Positions 1-7,797 of a DNA stretch of 64,000 bases are shown in pieces. Position numbers and translations under genes: made by a program. Origin of the DNA: an uncultured Myxococcales bacterium (GTDB lineage: Bacteria > Myxococcota > Myxococcia > Myxococcales > Myxococcaceae); assembly GCA_937980205.1 (NCBI GenBank), contig CALJKW010000061.1, positions 1 through 64,000 of the forward strand, read 5' to 3'. The notes beneath the pieces were generated by a model. The model saw only the letters and a program-made list of their open reading frames with translations. It was not told the DNA's origin and searched no databases. Each line of letters begins with the position of its first letter. The first letter of the stretch is position 1.

Positions 1-631
1 CGATGGCGCCCTGGCCGGGAGCCGGAATCCACCGGTGCGGGTTGAGCTCGTAGACCTGCAGACCGTTCATCTCGAGGCCCAGGCGCACCAGCCCGGCGGC
101 GGCGAGGACGATGGCGTCGTATTCGCCGGCCTGCAGCTTCTTCACCCGCGTGGGCACGTTGCCGCGCAGGAGCGCTGCTTCGGCGCCCGGGAAGTGGGTC
201 TTCAGCAGCGACTCTCTGCGCAGCGAGGAGGCGCCGACCCGGAAAGAGGGGACAGGCATCTTCTCCGCGCCGGCCGCGGTGGAAGGTCTGCTCGCGAGGA
301 GCTGCGGAAAAGCAGCCTGTCCCCGTTTTCCTACCAGCAGCCGGTCGTTCGCCGGCGCGCGCTCGAGGATGGCGCCGATGACCAGGTCTTCCGGCCCCTT
401 GGTGGGCAGGTCCTTCAAGCTGTGCACCGCGAAGTCGATGCGCTTCTCCCGGAGCGCGGCCTCGAGCTCTTCGGTGAAGAAGCCCTTCTCGAGCTTGCCC
501 TGCAGCTTCGAGGTGCGGTCGACGTCTCCGCGGGTGGTGATGGTCTGGACGGTGACGTCGCCGCCGAGCAGCGAGACGACGTGATTCGTCTGCCACATCG
601 CGAGTGCGGAACCACGGGTGCCGGCGATCAC
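1..631 (-). CDS. hemC: Porphobilinogen deaminase (hydroxymethylbilane synthase), cut by the window edge
   Basis: HemC polymerises four porphobilinogens into hydroxymethylbilane in the cytoplasm. The visible part starts GTG-ATC-GCC at 631, and this GTG overlaps the hemA stop (GTGA), so translation is probably coupled. The N-terminal signature is clear: GTRGSALAMWQ, TITTRGD, the FFTEELE stretch, and HSLKDLPT, followed by VGASSLRR, LRGNVPTR, and DAIVLAAAGL. The C-terminal domain with the cofactor-binding Cys lies beyond position 1. Between NDRLLVG and FRVGASSLRR there are about 28 residues where the family usually has about half that. The extra segment coincides with an inverted-repeat element (240-332) that keeps the frame open. 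The loop is surface-exposed in this family, so the enzyme may tolerate it. Last gene of hemE-hemG-hemA-hemC. Confidence 0.93.
   Translation of the reverse strand, partial: MIAGTRGSALAMWQTNHVVSLLGGDVTVQTITTRGDVDRTSKLQGKLEKGFFTEELEAALREKRIDFAVHSLKDLPTKGPEDLVIGAILERAPANDRLLVGKRGQAAFPQLLASRPSTAAGAEKMPVPSFRVGASSLRRESLLKTHFPGAEAALLRGNVPTRVKKLQAGEYDAIVLAAAGLVRLGLEMNGLQVYELNPHRWIPAPGQGAI
240..332. repeat. REPIN-like inverted-repeat element inside hemC
   Basis: The ends are near-identical inverted repeats: GAGGGGACAGGCATCTTCTCC on the plus strand at about 244-264 and GGAAAAGCAGCCTGTCCCC at about 305-323. The spacer of about 40 bp is unrelated to the spacer of the other copy at 34547-34635, although the arms match that copy closely. 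Span about 93 bp (31 codons), no stop in the hemC frame. This is seen directly; a REP/REPIN origin is inferred from the arm structure and the conserved GGGGACAGGC terminus. Confidence 0.75.
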
Positions 632-1701
632 AGCTCGCTCCTCGTGCGCTTGATGACCGAATGCGTGAACGACGCGATGCTCGCGCGCAGCTTCTTCTGC
701 TCCTTCGCGGGCAGCCCTTCGAGCAGGCGCGGCAGCGTCACCTCCAGAAAGTCGCGGCGCTCGGAGTCGATCGCCTCGAGCGCCTTCGCCCGCGCGGGGG
801 CTTGAAGCTCGCGCGAGAGCGCCTCGGCCGACTCGGCGCACAGCGACTCGAGCGCGTCGCGCTCGGCGTCGGGCAGCTGCAGGCCGCCCTTCGAGAGCAG
901 GTCGTCGAGCACGATGCGCTGCCAGCCCTCGGACGAGGCGAGCTGCTCCGGAGAGCCGACGTCGATGACGACCGGACCATCGTCGCGGCGCGGCAACGAG
1001 AGCCACGCGGCGTCCGCTCCGCTGCAGACGATGACCGCGTCGGCCTTCGCGCACGCCGCGCGGAACGGCTCGAGCGTCGTGCGGTTGAACGTCTTCGTGG
1101 TGAACCGCCGCAGCGACTGCAGCGAGCGCGTGACGGCCTTGCCGATCTGACCCTGGCCGAAGACGAGCACGGTCGCTCCGCCGGGGAGCAGCCCCTCGAG
1201 GGCGTGCACCGCGAGCGCGTGGACTCCGACCGCGGCGGTGGTGGGGGCGAGCGAGCGGCGGCGGTGAATCAGCGCACCGACCGCGCGCCAGCAGGCGTTC
1301 AACGCCTTGTCCGTGCGCTTGGCCGCGTGCGCGCGCTCGAAGCCCTTGAGCACCTGCCGGCCGACGGCGGGCTCTCCCTCGGCCAGCGACTCGAGGCCCG
1401 AGGCGACGCGCATGAGGTAGTGCGCCGCGGCGGGCCCGACCTTGAGGTGCATGCGCCGGTTCTCTCCGAGGCGCGACACCAGCGCCGACCGCAGCAGCTC
1501 GGCGGCCCACTGCGCCTGGTCGGACGAGAGCACCCACTCGGTGCGCGAGCACGTCTCGAGCCGCGCGACGCCGTGCGCGGCGCCCGACGAGAGCAGCTCG
1601 GCGCTGGGGCTGTTCGGCCCGCTGTCGAGCGCGACCAGGGCGGAGCGAACCGAGGTCGGCCCCTCTCTGAAGTCGATGCCTACGACAGCGAGCGCGACCA
1701 T
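628..1701 (-). CDS. hemA: Glutamyl-tRNA reductase, short form
   Basis: GluTR reduces glutamyl-tRNA(Glu) to glutamate-1-semialdehyde, the first committed step of C5-pathway haem synthesis. The 357-aa product begins MVALAVVGIDF at ATG 1701. The open frame extends further upstream, but that part is a shadow of hemG. The catalytic cysteine is recognisable at residue 51 (ETCSRTEW, replacing the usual STCNRTEV). Next come ASGLESLAEGE (about 100-110, usual AAGLDSLVLGE), a Rossmann motif LVFGQGQIGKAV (about 179-190), and a C-terminal helical dimerisation region. Bacterial GluTRs are usually about 410-430 aa, so this one is short and divergent. It overlaps hemG by 22 bp and the hemC start by 4 bp, consistent with one operon. 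Confidence 0.88.
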   Translation of the reverse strand: MVALAVVGIDFREGPTSVRSALVALDSGPNSPSAELLSSGAAHGVARLETCSRTEWVLSSDQAQWAAELLRSALVSRLGENRRMHLKVGPAAAHYLMRVASGLESLAEGEPAVGRQVLKGFERAHAAKRTDKALNACWRAVGALIHRRRSLAPTTAAVGVHALAVHALEGLLPGGATVLVFGQGQIGKAVTRSLQSLRRFTTKTFNRTTLEPFRAACAKADAVIVCSGADAAWLSLPRRDDGPVVIDVGSPEQLASSEGWQRIVLDDLLSKGGLQLPDAERDALESLCAESAEALSRELQAPARAKALEAIDSERRDFLEVTLPRLLEGLPAKEQKKLRASIASFTHSVIKRTRSEL

Positions 1702-2960
1702 GCCTGCATCCTCTGCGAAGCCTCGTGAGCCTTCTTCCCTGCCTCGAACCCGGAGGTGAGCGCGTCTTTCATAGCACCCGCTCCGAGCCAGCTCCCGGCG
1801 AGCTGGACGCCCGCGTCGGCGGCGAGCGGGTGGATGCTGGCGCGAACCTGCAGCGCGTCGACCGTCGGCTGGAAGACGGCGTGCGTCCACCGGTCGACGC
1901 GCAGCACTTTGCCGACCGAGCCGCCGGTGAGCGCGCGGACGTCGCGGGTGACTCCCTCGGCGAGCACCGCGTCGTCTTCGCCGGCGCCGCGCACGAAGGT
2001 GGAGAAGCGGCGGCCGTGGAACATCGTGCCCAGCGCGAACAGGCGCTCGGACGGACACGCGAGGTAGCCGAAGCCGGGGCCGAAGCGCGCGTCGTCGGAC
2101 TCCCAGTGGACGACGGAGATGGGCGCGTACTCGAGCTGCCCCAGCGCCGCGCCGAGCTTGGGGGCGATCGGCCACAAGAGCTTCGCCGCCGCCGTCGCCT
2201 CGGTGGCGACCACGATGCTGCGCGCGTGAATCTGCCGGCCGGCGTGCACCCAGAACCCGCTGCCGTCGCGCTGCAGCTCGCGCACGGGCACGGACACCTC
2301 GATGGGCAGCGCCTTCGCCGCGGCCTCGCCGATGCGGCCCATGCCGCCCTTCAGGCGGAAGAAGCCGCGGCGCCCGGTCTTCGGGCCGCTCATCATCCCG
2401 CGCAGCACGCTCTTCTTCTGAACGCAGCGCTCCACGACGCCGGGGAAGCAACCCTCCATCGCGAGGCGGTGGGGGTCTCCCGTCCAGATGCCGTTCATCA
2501 TCGCGGCGACGGGGCCGTCGGCGAACGAGCGGCCGAAGCGCTCGGCGAAGAAGTCGTGAATCGACGCGGCCGGCTTCACGGGCCGGCGGCCGGCGGCGTC
2601 GCGGACCAGCGCGAGCTTCTCCTGCACGGTGAGCGCGCCGGTGTTGAACAGCGTGAGCGGAGAGGGCTTCAGCGCGTGCAGCTTGCCGCCGCGCGCGAGG
2701 TAGCGCGTCTGGGCCGCCGCGCCGAGCTCGTACGCCTCACCGCTGAGGTCGAGCGCGTCGAGCAGCTTCCAGAAGACCTCGTAGCGGCCGTTGAAGCTCT
2801 GCGGCCCGCGCTCCATGCCGTCGAGCGTCTTCGCCTTGCCGCCCGCGCGGTCCGTCGACTCGAGCACGAGCACCGAGGCGCCGGCCTCCTTCGCGGCGAG
2901 CGCGGCGGAGATGCCGGCGAGGCCTGCGCCGATGATGCAGACGTCGACGTCAGCGGACAT
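1680..2960 (-). CDS. hemG: Oxygen-dependent-type protoporphyrinogen oxidase (HemG/HemY family)
   Basis: This FAD enzyme oxidises protoporphyrinogen IX to protoporphyrin IX, the penultimate haem step. The 426-aa protein opens with the dinucleotide-binding loop GAGLAG (residues 11-16) followed by an acidic strand end (LVLESTDRAGGKAKT). The C-terminus carries the second FAD motif, GVQLAGSWLGAGAMKDAL. The sequence fits the amine-oxidase-fold, HemY-like PPO, not the small flavodoxin-like HemG of enterobacteria; in myxobacteria this enzyme is often still called hemG. Start ATG at 2960, with AAGG about 11 nt upstream. The gene overlaps the hemE stop by 11 bp and hemA by 22 bp. Confidence 0.9.
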   Translation of the reverse strand: MSADVDVCIIGAGLAGISAALAAKEAGASVLVLESTDRAGGKAKTLDGMERGPQSFNGRYEVFWKLLDALDLSGEAYELGAAAQTRYLARGGKLHALKPSPLTLFNTGALTVQEKLALVRDAAGRRPVKPAASIHDFFAERFGRSFADGPVAAMMNGIWTGDPHRLAMEGCFPGVVERCVQKKSVLRGMMSGPKTGRRGFFRLKGGMGRIGEAAAKALPIEVSVPVRELQRDGSGFWVHAGRQIHARSIVVATEATAAAKLLWPIAPKLGAALGQLEYAPISVVHWESDDARFGPGFGYLACPSERLFALGTMFHGRRFSTFVRGAGEDDAVLAEGVTRDVRALTGGSVGKVLRVDRWTHAVFQPTVDALQVRASIHPLAADAGVQLAGSWLGAGAMKDALTSGFEAGKKAHEASQRMQAWSRSLS

Positions 2961-3975
2961 TCGAGACGGCCTTACAGAGCGCTTCGACCGAGGCTTCGGG
3001 AGTGCCGGGCAGGATGCCGTGGCCGAGGTTCGCGATGCAGCGGGTGTAGTGGGTCTGCTTCATGTCGCCGAGCAGCGTCGCCGTGCGCTCGCGCACGACG
3101 TCTTCTCCGGCGAACAGCAGCACGGGGTCGATGTTCCCCTGCAGCACGTGAGAGGGGTACAGCGCGCGGGCCTCGGCGAACGGCGTGCGCCAGTCGAGCG
3201 AGAAGCCGCCGGCGCCGCTGTCTCCGAGCAGGGGCAGCAGGTGGTGCCCGCTGCGCACGAACAGCAGCACGCGCTTGCCTTTGAGCTTGTCGGTGATGCG
3301 GCGCAGCGCGGGCAACGCGAAGCGGCGGTACTCGTCCTGCGAGAGCAGGCCGCCCCAGGTGTCGAAGAGCTGCACCGCGTCGGCGCCGGCGTCGAGCTGC
3401 GCCTGCAGCAGCTCGGCGGCGGCGTCGGCCAGCGTCGCGAGCGCGGCCTCTGCGAGCTTGGGCTCTTTGTGCAGCATCACGCGCGCTTCCTTGAAGTCGT
3501 CGCTCGAGCCGCCCTCGACGCAGTACGCGAACAGCGTGAACGGAGCGCCCGCGAAGCCGAGCAGCGCGTGCGAGCCTTTGAGCGCGGCGGAGAGGTGCTT
3601 CACCGCGTTCGGCAGGAACTGCAGGCGCTCGACGAGGCCCTTCGTGTTCCAGGCGGCGAGGTCTTGTTGCGAGCGCAGCGGCTTGCCGACCTTCGGGCCG
3701 TCACCGGTGCCGAACGTGACGTCGAGGCCGAGCGCCTGCGGGATGACGAGGATGTCGGAGAAGACGATGGCCGCGTCGAGCGGAAAGCGCGCGAGCGGCT
3801 CGAGCGCGACGTGCGTCGAGAGCTCCGGGTTGTGGCACACGTCCCAGAAGCCGTGCTTCGCGCGCACCGCGCGGTAGCCGGGGAGATAGCGGCCGGCCTG
3901 GCGCATCAGCCACACCGGCGGGCGGTCGACGGGCTTGCCGTCGAAGGAGGCGAGGAAGCGTTCGCGACCGTTCAT
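2950..3975 (-). CDS. hemE: Uroporphyrinogen decarboxylase
   Basis: HemE decarboxylates the four acetate side chains of uroporphyrinogen III to give coproporphyrinogen III. Family signatures are intact: PVWLMRQAGRYLPGYR near the N-terminus, AAIVFSDIL with the catalytic Asp, FAGAPFTLFAY, VQLFDTWGG, and LQGNIDPVLLF near the C-terminus. The frame is also open from a GTG at 3981. The ATG at 3975 is preferred because AAAGG lies 6-9 nt before it and would overlap the GTG alternative. Length 341 aa, normal for the family. First gene of the leftward hem operon, divergent from hemD with only 49 bp between the starts. Confidence 0.95.
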   Translation of the reverse strand: MNGRERFLASFDGKPVDRPPVWLMRQAGRYLPGYRAVRAKHGFWDVCHNPELSTHVALEPLARFPLDAAIVFSDILVIPQALGLDVTFGTGDGPKVGKPLRSQQDLAAWNTKGLVERLQFLPNAVKHLSAALKGSHALLGFAGAPFTLFAYCVEGGSSDDFKEARVMLHKEPKLAEAALATLADAAAELLQAQLDAGADAVQLFDTWGGLLSQDEYRRFALPALRRITDKLKGKRVLLFVRSGHHLLPLLGDSGAGGFSLDWRTPFAEARALYPSHVLQGNIDPVLLFAGEDVVRERTATLLGDMKQTHYTRCIANLGHGILPGTPEASVEALCKAVSNVR

Positions 3976-4024
3976 GTCCACCTTTCGTAGTCTGCGGACG
4001 GCGCTGGTCTGTCACAAGTCTGTC
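3976..4024. promoter_or_regulatory. Divergent hemE/hemD control region
   Basis: This 49-bp gap must hold the leaders of both hem operons, and the promoters may extend into coding DNA. A direct repeat TCTGTCAC/TCTGTCAT (about 4012-4026) lies next to the hemD start and could be an operator. No convincing -35/-10 pair was found. Confidence 0.3.
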
Positions 4025-4684
4025 ATGCTGCCTGGCCCTGTGCGCTGGGTCCTCACCCGAGAGCTCGATGACGCGAAGCCGCTGGCCGAGCAGCTGGGCC
4101 TCGAGGTCGTGCCGTGCATCGAGCGCGTCGATCTGCCGTGGCCCCCGTGGCCGCGCTCGCCGCTCGTGTTCGTGACGTCGGCGGCCGTCGCGCGGCGGCT
4201 GCTGTCGCTGACGGCTCCTCCCGGGACGCGGTTCGCGGCGCTCAAGCCGGCGACGGCGGCGCTGCTGCGCCACGCGACCGTGACCGCGGAAGGCGGAGCC
4301 GTCGCGCTCGCCGAGGCGGTGAAGGCGTGGGCGCCGGCGGGCACCCCGCTGCAGATTCTGTATCCCACCAGCGACAAGGGGCTCGAGCAGCCCGAGCAGG
4401 CCGAGGCCGTGCGCATCCTCGAGACGGTCGGCACGGTGCACCGCCACGCGGTGTACGCGACGCGGGCTCCGCCCGGGCTGGCCGCAGCGCTCGCGCGCCA
4501 CCGCGGTGACGGCTTCGTCTTCTTCAGCCCGTCGGCGGTCGAGAACTTCCGCGCCGCCGGCGGCGAGGCGTCGCGGGTGGTGTGCGTCGGCGCGTCGACG
4601 CTGCGCGCGTGGGGTGGGGCGCCCCCCGAGCCCTTGCTCGCCACGCCCGAAACGGTGAGAAAGGTGCTCGAGGAGAACGCATGA
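4025..4684 (+). CDS. hemD: Uroporphyrinogen-III synthase
   Basis: HemD cyclises hydroxymethylbilane with inversion of ring D. The family is poorly conserved and the call leans on context: it lies between hemE and hemB and has the right length (219 aa). Sequence support comes from a typical N-terminal strand (VRWVLTRELDDAKPLA), an FVTSAAVARRL segment, the mid-protein ILYPTSDKG, and the hallmark FVFFSPSAVENF followed by VVCVGASTLRAW. Start ATG at 4025 chosen because the open frame upstream only shadows hemE. The last codons overlap the hemB start as ATGA (4681-4684), implying coupled translation. Confidence 0.88.
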   Translation: MLPGPVRWVLTRELDDAKPLAEQLGLEVVPCIERVDLPWPPWPRSPLVFVTSAAVARRLLSLTAPPGTRFAALKPATAALLRHATVTAEGGAVALAEAVKAWAPAGTPLQILYPTSDKGLEQPEQAEAVRILETVGTVHRHAVYATRAPPGLAAALARHRGDGFVFFSPSAVENFRAAGGEASRVVCVGASTLRAWGGAPPEPLLATPETVRKVLEENA

Positions 4685-5640
4685 ACATCCCCGTCCGCCT
4701 TCGTCGCCTGCGCGAGTCCGCCGCCACCCGGCGACTCTTTCAAGAGACGACCGTCACCCTGCACAACCTGGTGCAGCCGTACTTCGTGGTGCCGGAGAAG
4801 AACGTCCGCCGCGAGGCGAAGAAGGGCACCGCGCTGTGGCAGGTCAGCGGCGAGCCGCTGATCGAAGAGGCGAAGGTGCTCGACCGCGCCGGCTGCGGAG
4901 GCCTCATGCTCTTCGGCGTCCCCGACGTGAAGTCGGACACGCCCGACAGGCTGCAAGAGCAGCTGGCTCCGCTGACCGAGGCGATTCGCAGCCTGAAGAA
5001 GCACGTCGCGACGCCGCTGTTCGCCGACGTCTGCCTGTGCAGCTACACGACGCACGGCCACTGCGGGCTCGTGCACGAGGGGCGCATCTTGAACGACGAG
5101 TCCGTCGCGGCGCTGTGCGCGATGGCCGTCGAGCTCGCGCGTGCGGGCGTCGACTTCGTGTGTCCGTCGGACATGATGGACGGGCGCGTGGCCGCGATCC
5201 GCCAGGCGCTCGATGCGGCGGGCTTCACGCGCGTCGGCATCGTCTCGTACGCGGTGAAGATGGCGTCGGCGTTCTACGGGCCGTTCCGTGCGGCGGCCGA
5301 CAGCGCCCCGCAGTTCGGAGACCGCACCTCGTACCAGATGGCCGCCGGCAACCGCCGCGAGGCGCGCCGCGAGTGGAAGCTCGACGAGGCCGAGGGCGCC
5401 GACCTCTTGTTGTTCAAGCCGGCGCTGACGAACCTCGACCTCATCCGCGACGCGCGCGAGGGCTCGGACCTGCCGCTCGTCGCGTACCAGGTGTCCGGCG
5501 AGTACGCGATGGTGCGCGCCGCCGCCGAGGCGGGCCTGCTCGACTTCGAGCGCGCCATCACGGAGCAGCTCGTCTCCATTCGCCGCGCCGGAGCGGACAT
5601 CATCGTCAGCTACCAGGCCCGCGCGATGGCGGGGCTGTAG
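4681..5640 (+). CDS. hemB: Delta-aminolevulinic acid dehydratase (porphobilinogen synthase), zinc type
   Basis: HemB condenses two 5-aminolevulinates into porphobilinogen. The 319-aa protein starts at ATG 4681, with GAGGAG about 6 nt upstream inside hemD. The metal site reads DVCLCSYTTHGHCG (cysteines about 118, 120 and 128), the three-Cys arrangement of zinc-dependent enzymes; Mg-type enzymes have Asp-rich sites. Both Schiff-base lysines are present, in YAVKMAS and LFKPALTNLD. The C-terminal VAYQVSGEYAM and IVSYQARAMA blocks are intact. A decayed copy of this 3' end lies at 7061-7216. Confidence 0.97.
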   Translation: MNIPVRLRRLRESAATRRLFQETTVTLHNLVQPYFVVPEKNVRREAKKGTALWQVSGEPLIEEAKVLDRAGCGGLMLFGVPDVKSDTPDRLQEQLAPLTEAIRSLKKHVATPLFADVCLCSYTTHGHCGLVHEGRILNDESVAALCAMAVELARAGVDFVCPSDMMDGRVAAIRQALDAAGFTRVGIVSYAVKMASAFYGPFRAAADSAPQFGDRTSYQMAAGNRREARREWKLDEAEGADLLLFKPALTNLDLIRDAREGSDLPLVAYQVSGEYAMVRAAAEAGLLDFERAITEQLVSIRRAGADIIVSYQARAMAGL

Positions 5641-5644
5641 ACGC

Positions 5645-5992
5645 TCACGGCGACTCGAACGTGCGGCTCTTGTCGGCGCACTGCTTCATCACGTCGGCCG
5701 TGCTGGTGATGCCGGCGTCGGCCGCCGGGTAGAACCAGGTGATGGACCTGCCGTTCTCGCAGCCCTCGCACAGGCAGCCGCCGAGCGAGCCCGAGCGGTC
5801 GCACAGCGTCGAGGTCGAGAAGGTGCCGCCGGCGCAGAGCACCTCGAGCGTCGAGGCGAACTGGCTGTTCCGGTTCGTGAGCAGGTCGGTGCAGGTGAAG
5901 CCGCCCTTCGAGCGGTTGTCGCAGCTCGCCTGGGACGGCACGCAGAGACAGCCGGACGCGGCGAGGAGGAAGATCGAGATGAACGCGCGCAT
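5645..5992 (-). CDS. Small Cys-rich putative lipoprotein
   Basis: The 115-aa product has an N-terminal signal peptide with the lipobox-like end LLAASGC (Cys about 15). The mature part has about nine further cysteines spread through the chain (CTDLL, EVLCAGG, STLCDRSG, GGCLCEGCENG, MKQCADK), which suggests disulfides outside the cytoplasm. No known domain recognised. It converges on hemB with only 4 bp between the stops, and the next gene diverges from it. Function unknown. Confidence 0.65.
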   Translation of the reverse strand: MRAFISIFLLAASGCLCVPSQASCDNRSKGGFTCTDLLTNRNSQFASTLEVLCAGGTFSTSTLCDRSGSLGGCLCEGCENGRSITWFYPAADAGITSTADVMKQCADKSRTFESP

Positions 5993-6109
5993 GCGCCGCT
6001 GAGTCTAGCGTCGCGGGACTGGCTCGCGGGATCACCTGGGCGAGGCCGAGCTCTTCGGAGAAGCAGGCAACGATTTACGCGCGGGCACGTTCGGCCCTAC
6101 GGTGCCCGC

Positions 6110-7060
6110 ATGCTCCTCCGCGCCGTCGGGCTGACCGTCGTCTTCCTCGTCGCGCTGTCGCAGTGCTCCAGCAACATGTCGATGCCCGACGGCGGCGGCA
6201 CCGGCGGCGGCACAGGCGGCGGCACAGGCGGCGGCACAGGCGGCGGCACAGGCGGCGGCTCCGGCGGCGGCACCGCGGGCAGCGGCACCGGCGGCGGCTC
6301 GAGCGCGACCGGAGGCGGAACGGGTGGCAGCTCCGACGCGGGCTCCGACGCCGGTACGCCGTGTAACGCGAACGACGGCGGCCCGAGCTGCACCTTGGAC
6401 CTCGACTGCGACGGCCAGACGAACTCGACCGACAACTGCCCGCGCACTCCGAATGCGGATCAGCTCGACGGGGACGGCGACGGCGTCGGCGACGTCTGCG
6501 ACGTCTGCCCCGGCACCTCGAACACGGCTCAGCTCGACAGCGACGCCGACGGCTTCGGCGACGCCTGTGACCCCGACCTCGACGGCGACGGCGTGAACAA
6601 CGCGGGCGACAACTGCCCCGGCATTCCGAACTCCGGCCAGCAGAAGACGCTCTCCTCCGGGACGCTGGGCGATGCCTGCAACACCGACGACGACGGCGAC
6701 GGCGTCTCCGACTTCGTCGACAACTGCCCGCTCCTCGCGAACGCGAACCAGAGCGTCATTCCGCCCGGCACCTGCCAGGTCGACCAGGACGGCGACAACA
6801 TCGCTGACAACGGGGACAACTGCCCCGCTGCATCGAACATGAACCAGCTGGACACCGACGCCGACGGCATCGGTGACCTCTGCGACGCCGATCTCGACAA
6901 CGACGGCGTGAAGAACGTCGTCGACAACTGCCCCACCGTCCGCAACCCGCGCCAGCTCGACTACGACCGCGACAGCGTGGGAGACGAGTGCGACCCCGCG
7001 TGCACCCTGCCCGGTGGAGCCTCGTGCATGGTCCCGCCCGACGCCGGCACCTGCTGGTAG
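6110..7060 (+). CDS. Thrombospondin type-3 repeat lipoprotein
   Basis: This is a secreted, calcium-binding-type protein of 316 aa. A signal peptide ends near VALSQCS (possible lipobox, with an unusual Gln at -1). A low-complexity (GGGT)n linker of about 45 residues follows. The rest is a run of Asp/Asn-rich TSP3 repeats of the form DxDxDGxGDxCDxCP (for example DGDGDGVGDVCD, DADGFGDACD, DADGIGDLCD), about eight in all, each giving one Cys pair. In related proteins such repeats wrap Ca2+ ions between the outer membrane and a surface domain. No separate C-terminal domain is present. Function on the cell surface is inferred. Confidence 0.8.
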   Translation: MLLRAVGLTVVFLVALSQCSSNMSMPDGGGTGGGTGGGTGGGTGGGTGGGSGGGTAGSGTGGGSSATGGGTGGSSDAGSDAGTPCNANDGGPSCTLDLDCDGQTNSTDNCPRTPNADQLDGDGDGVGDVCDVCPGTSNTAQLDSDADGFGDACDPDLDGDGVNNAGDNCPGIPNSGQQKTLSSGTLGDACNTDDDGDGVSDFVDNCPLLANANQSVIPPGTCQVDQDGDNIADNGDNCPAASNMNQLDTDADGIGDLCDADLDNDGVKNVVDNCPTVRNPRQLDYDRDSVGDECDPACTLPGGASCMVPPDAGTCW

Positions 7061-7216
7061 CTGTCATCAGCCAGGTGTCCGGTGAATACGTGATTGTGCG
7101 CGCGGCCGCCGACCTGGGGCTTTCGACTTCGAGCGCGCCATCACGGGTTCCATTCGCCGCGCTGGCGCGGACATCGTCGTCAGCTACCAGGCGCACGCGA
7201 TGGAGGGGCGATAGAG
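7061..7216 (+). pseudogene. Degenerate copy of the hemB 3' end
   Basis: About 150 bp align with the last 150-160 bp of hemB (5480-5640): the CAGGTGTCCGG, GTGCGCGC, ACTTCGAGCGCGCCATCACG and CATCGTCGTCAGCTACCAGG blocks occur in the same order and end in the same stop context. It has small deletions (about 2 bp near 7127 and about 9 bp near 7144) that break the frame. No start or promoter, so it cannot make a functional enzyme. Confidence 0.85.
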
Positions 7217-7356
7217 GTCTCGCGCCCAAAGCAGCTCCACGTACGCGGAAACCCTGACAGACGGCTGCACCTCGCTGTGGCTTGCTGCTGCTCGTGGCTC
7301 GGTCGAGAGGCAGGGCGCCGCGTAGAGCACTCCGAGGAGCAGCGCCGGCTTCACGC

Positions 7357-7794
7357 ATGCTCGAGGCCGCGCTCAGCGCTTGCCTGGAGCACATCGAGCG
7401 TCCGGCCCTCGTTGCACGGACGGACCTCTCGATCATCAGTCACAACCGGCTTGCGCTGCCGCTCCTCGACGGACGGCTGGCGGAGACACGGGACGCTCTG
7501 CGCGATGCGCGATCAGATGGCGATGATGCCTGGCGCTGCTTTCCCCTCAGTCACACGCACTTGCTCTTCGTGCGGTATGCGCCACCAGGACGTGCGTGGC
7601 GGCTGACCGAGAGGGAGACGGGCGTGCTCGATCTCCTCGTCCAAGGAGAGGCGAACAAGACCATCGCAACGAGGCTCGGCTGCAGCGAGCGCACCGTGGA
7701 AGTTCACGTCTCCCGAATCCTCGACAAGACCGGCTGCTCGAGCCGCGCCCAGCTCATCGCGTTGTGGTGGCGCGCGGGGACCGCGACCCCCTGA
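7357..7794 (+). CDS. Orphan LuxR-type transcriptional regulator
   Basis: The 145-aa protein has a short N-terminal sensor-like segment (about 1-70, possibly PAS-derived, with RTDLSIISHN). A C-terminal LuxR/FixJ helix-turn-helix follows: LTERETGVLDLLVQGEANKT, then GCSERTVEVHVSRILDKTG. The start is the ATG at 7357. Codons upstream are open but overlap the hemB relic, and GAGGAG at about 7334 is rather distant. There is no receiver domain, so it probably is not a classical response regulator. A paralogue with the same layout lies at 12223-12732. It converges with a 3-bp gap on the long lipoprotein gene. Confidence 0.75.
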   Translation: MLEAALSACLEHIERPALVARTDLSIISHNRLALPLLDGRLAETRDALRDARSDGDDAWRCFPLSHTHLLFVRYAPPGRAWRLTERETGVLDLLVQGEANKTIATRLGCSERTVEVHVSRILDKTGCSSRAQLIALWWRAGTATP

Positions 7795-7797
7795 GCG

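Noticed and set aside
628..2451. A 607-aa HemA with a long N-terminal extension
   Set aside because: The extra 250 residues are an Arg-rich frame overlapping hemG; the GluTR domain begins at ATG 1701.
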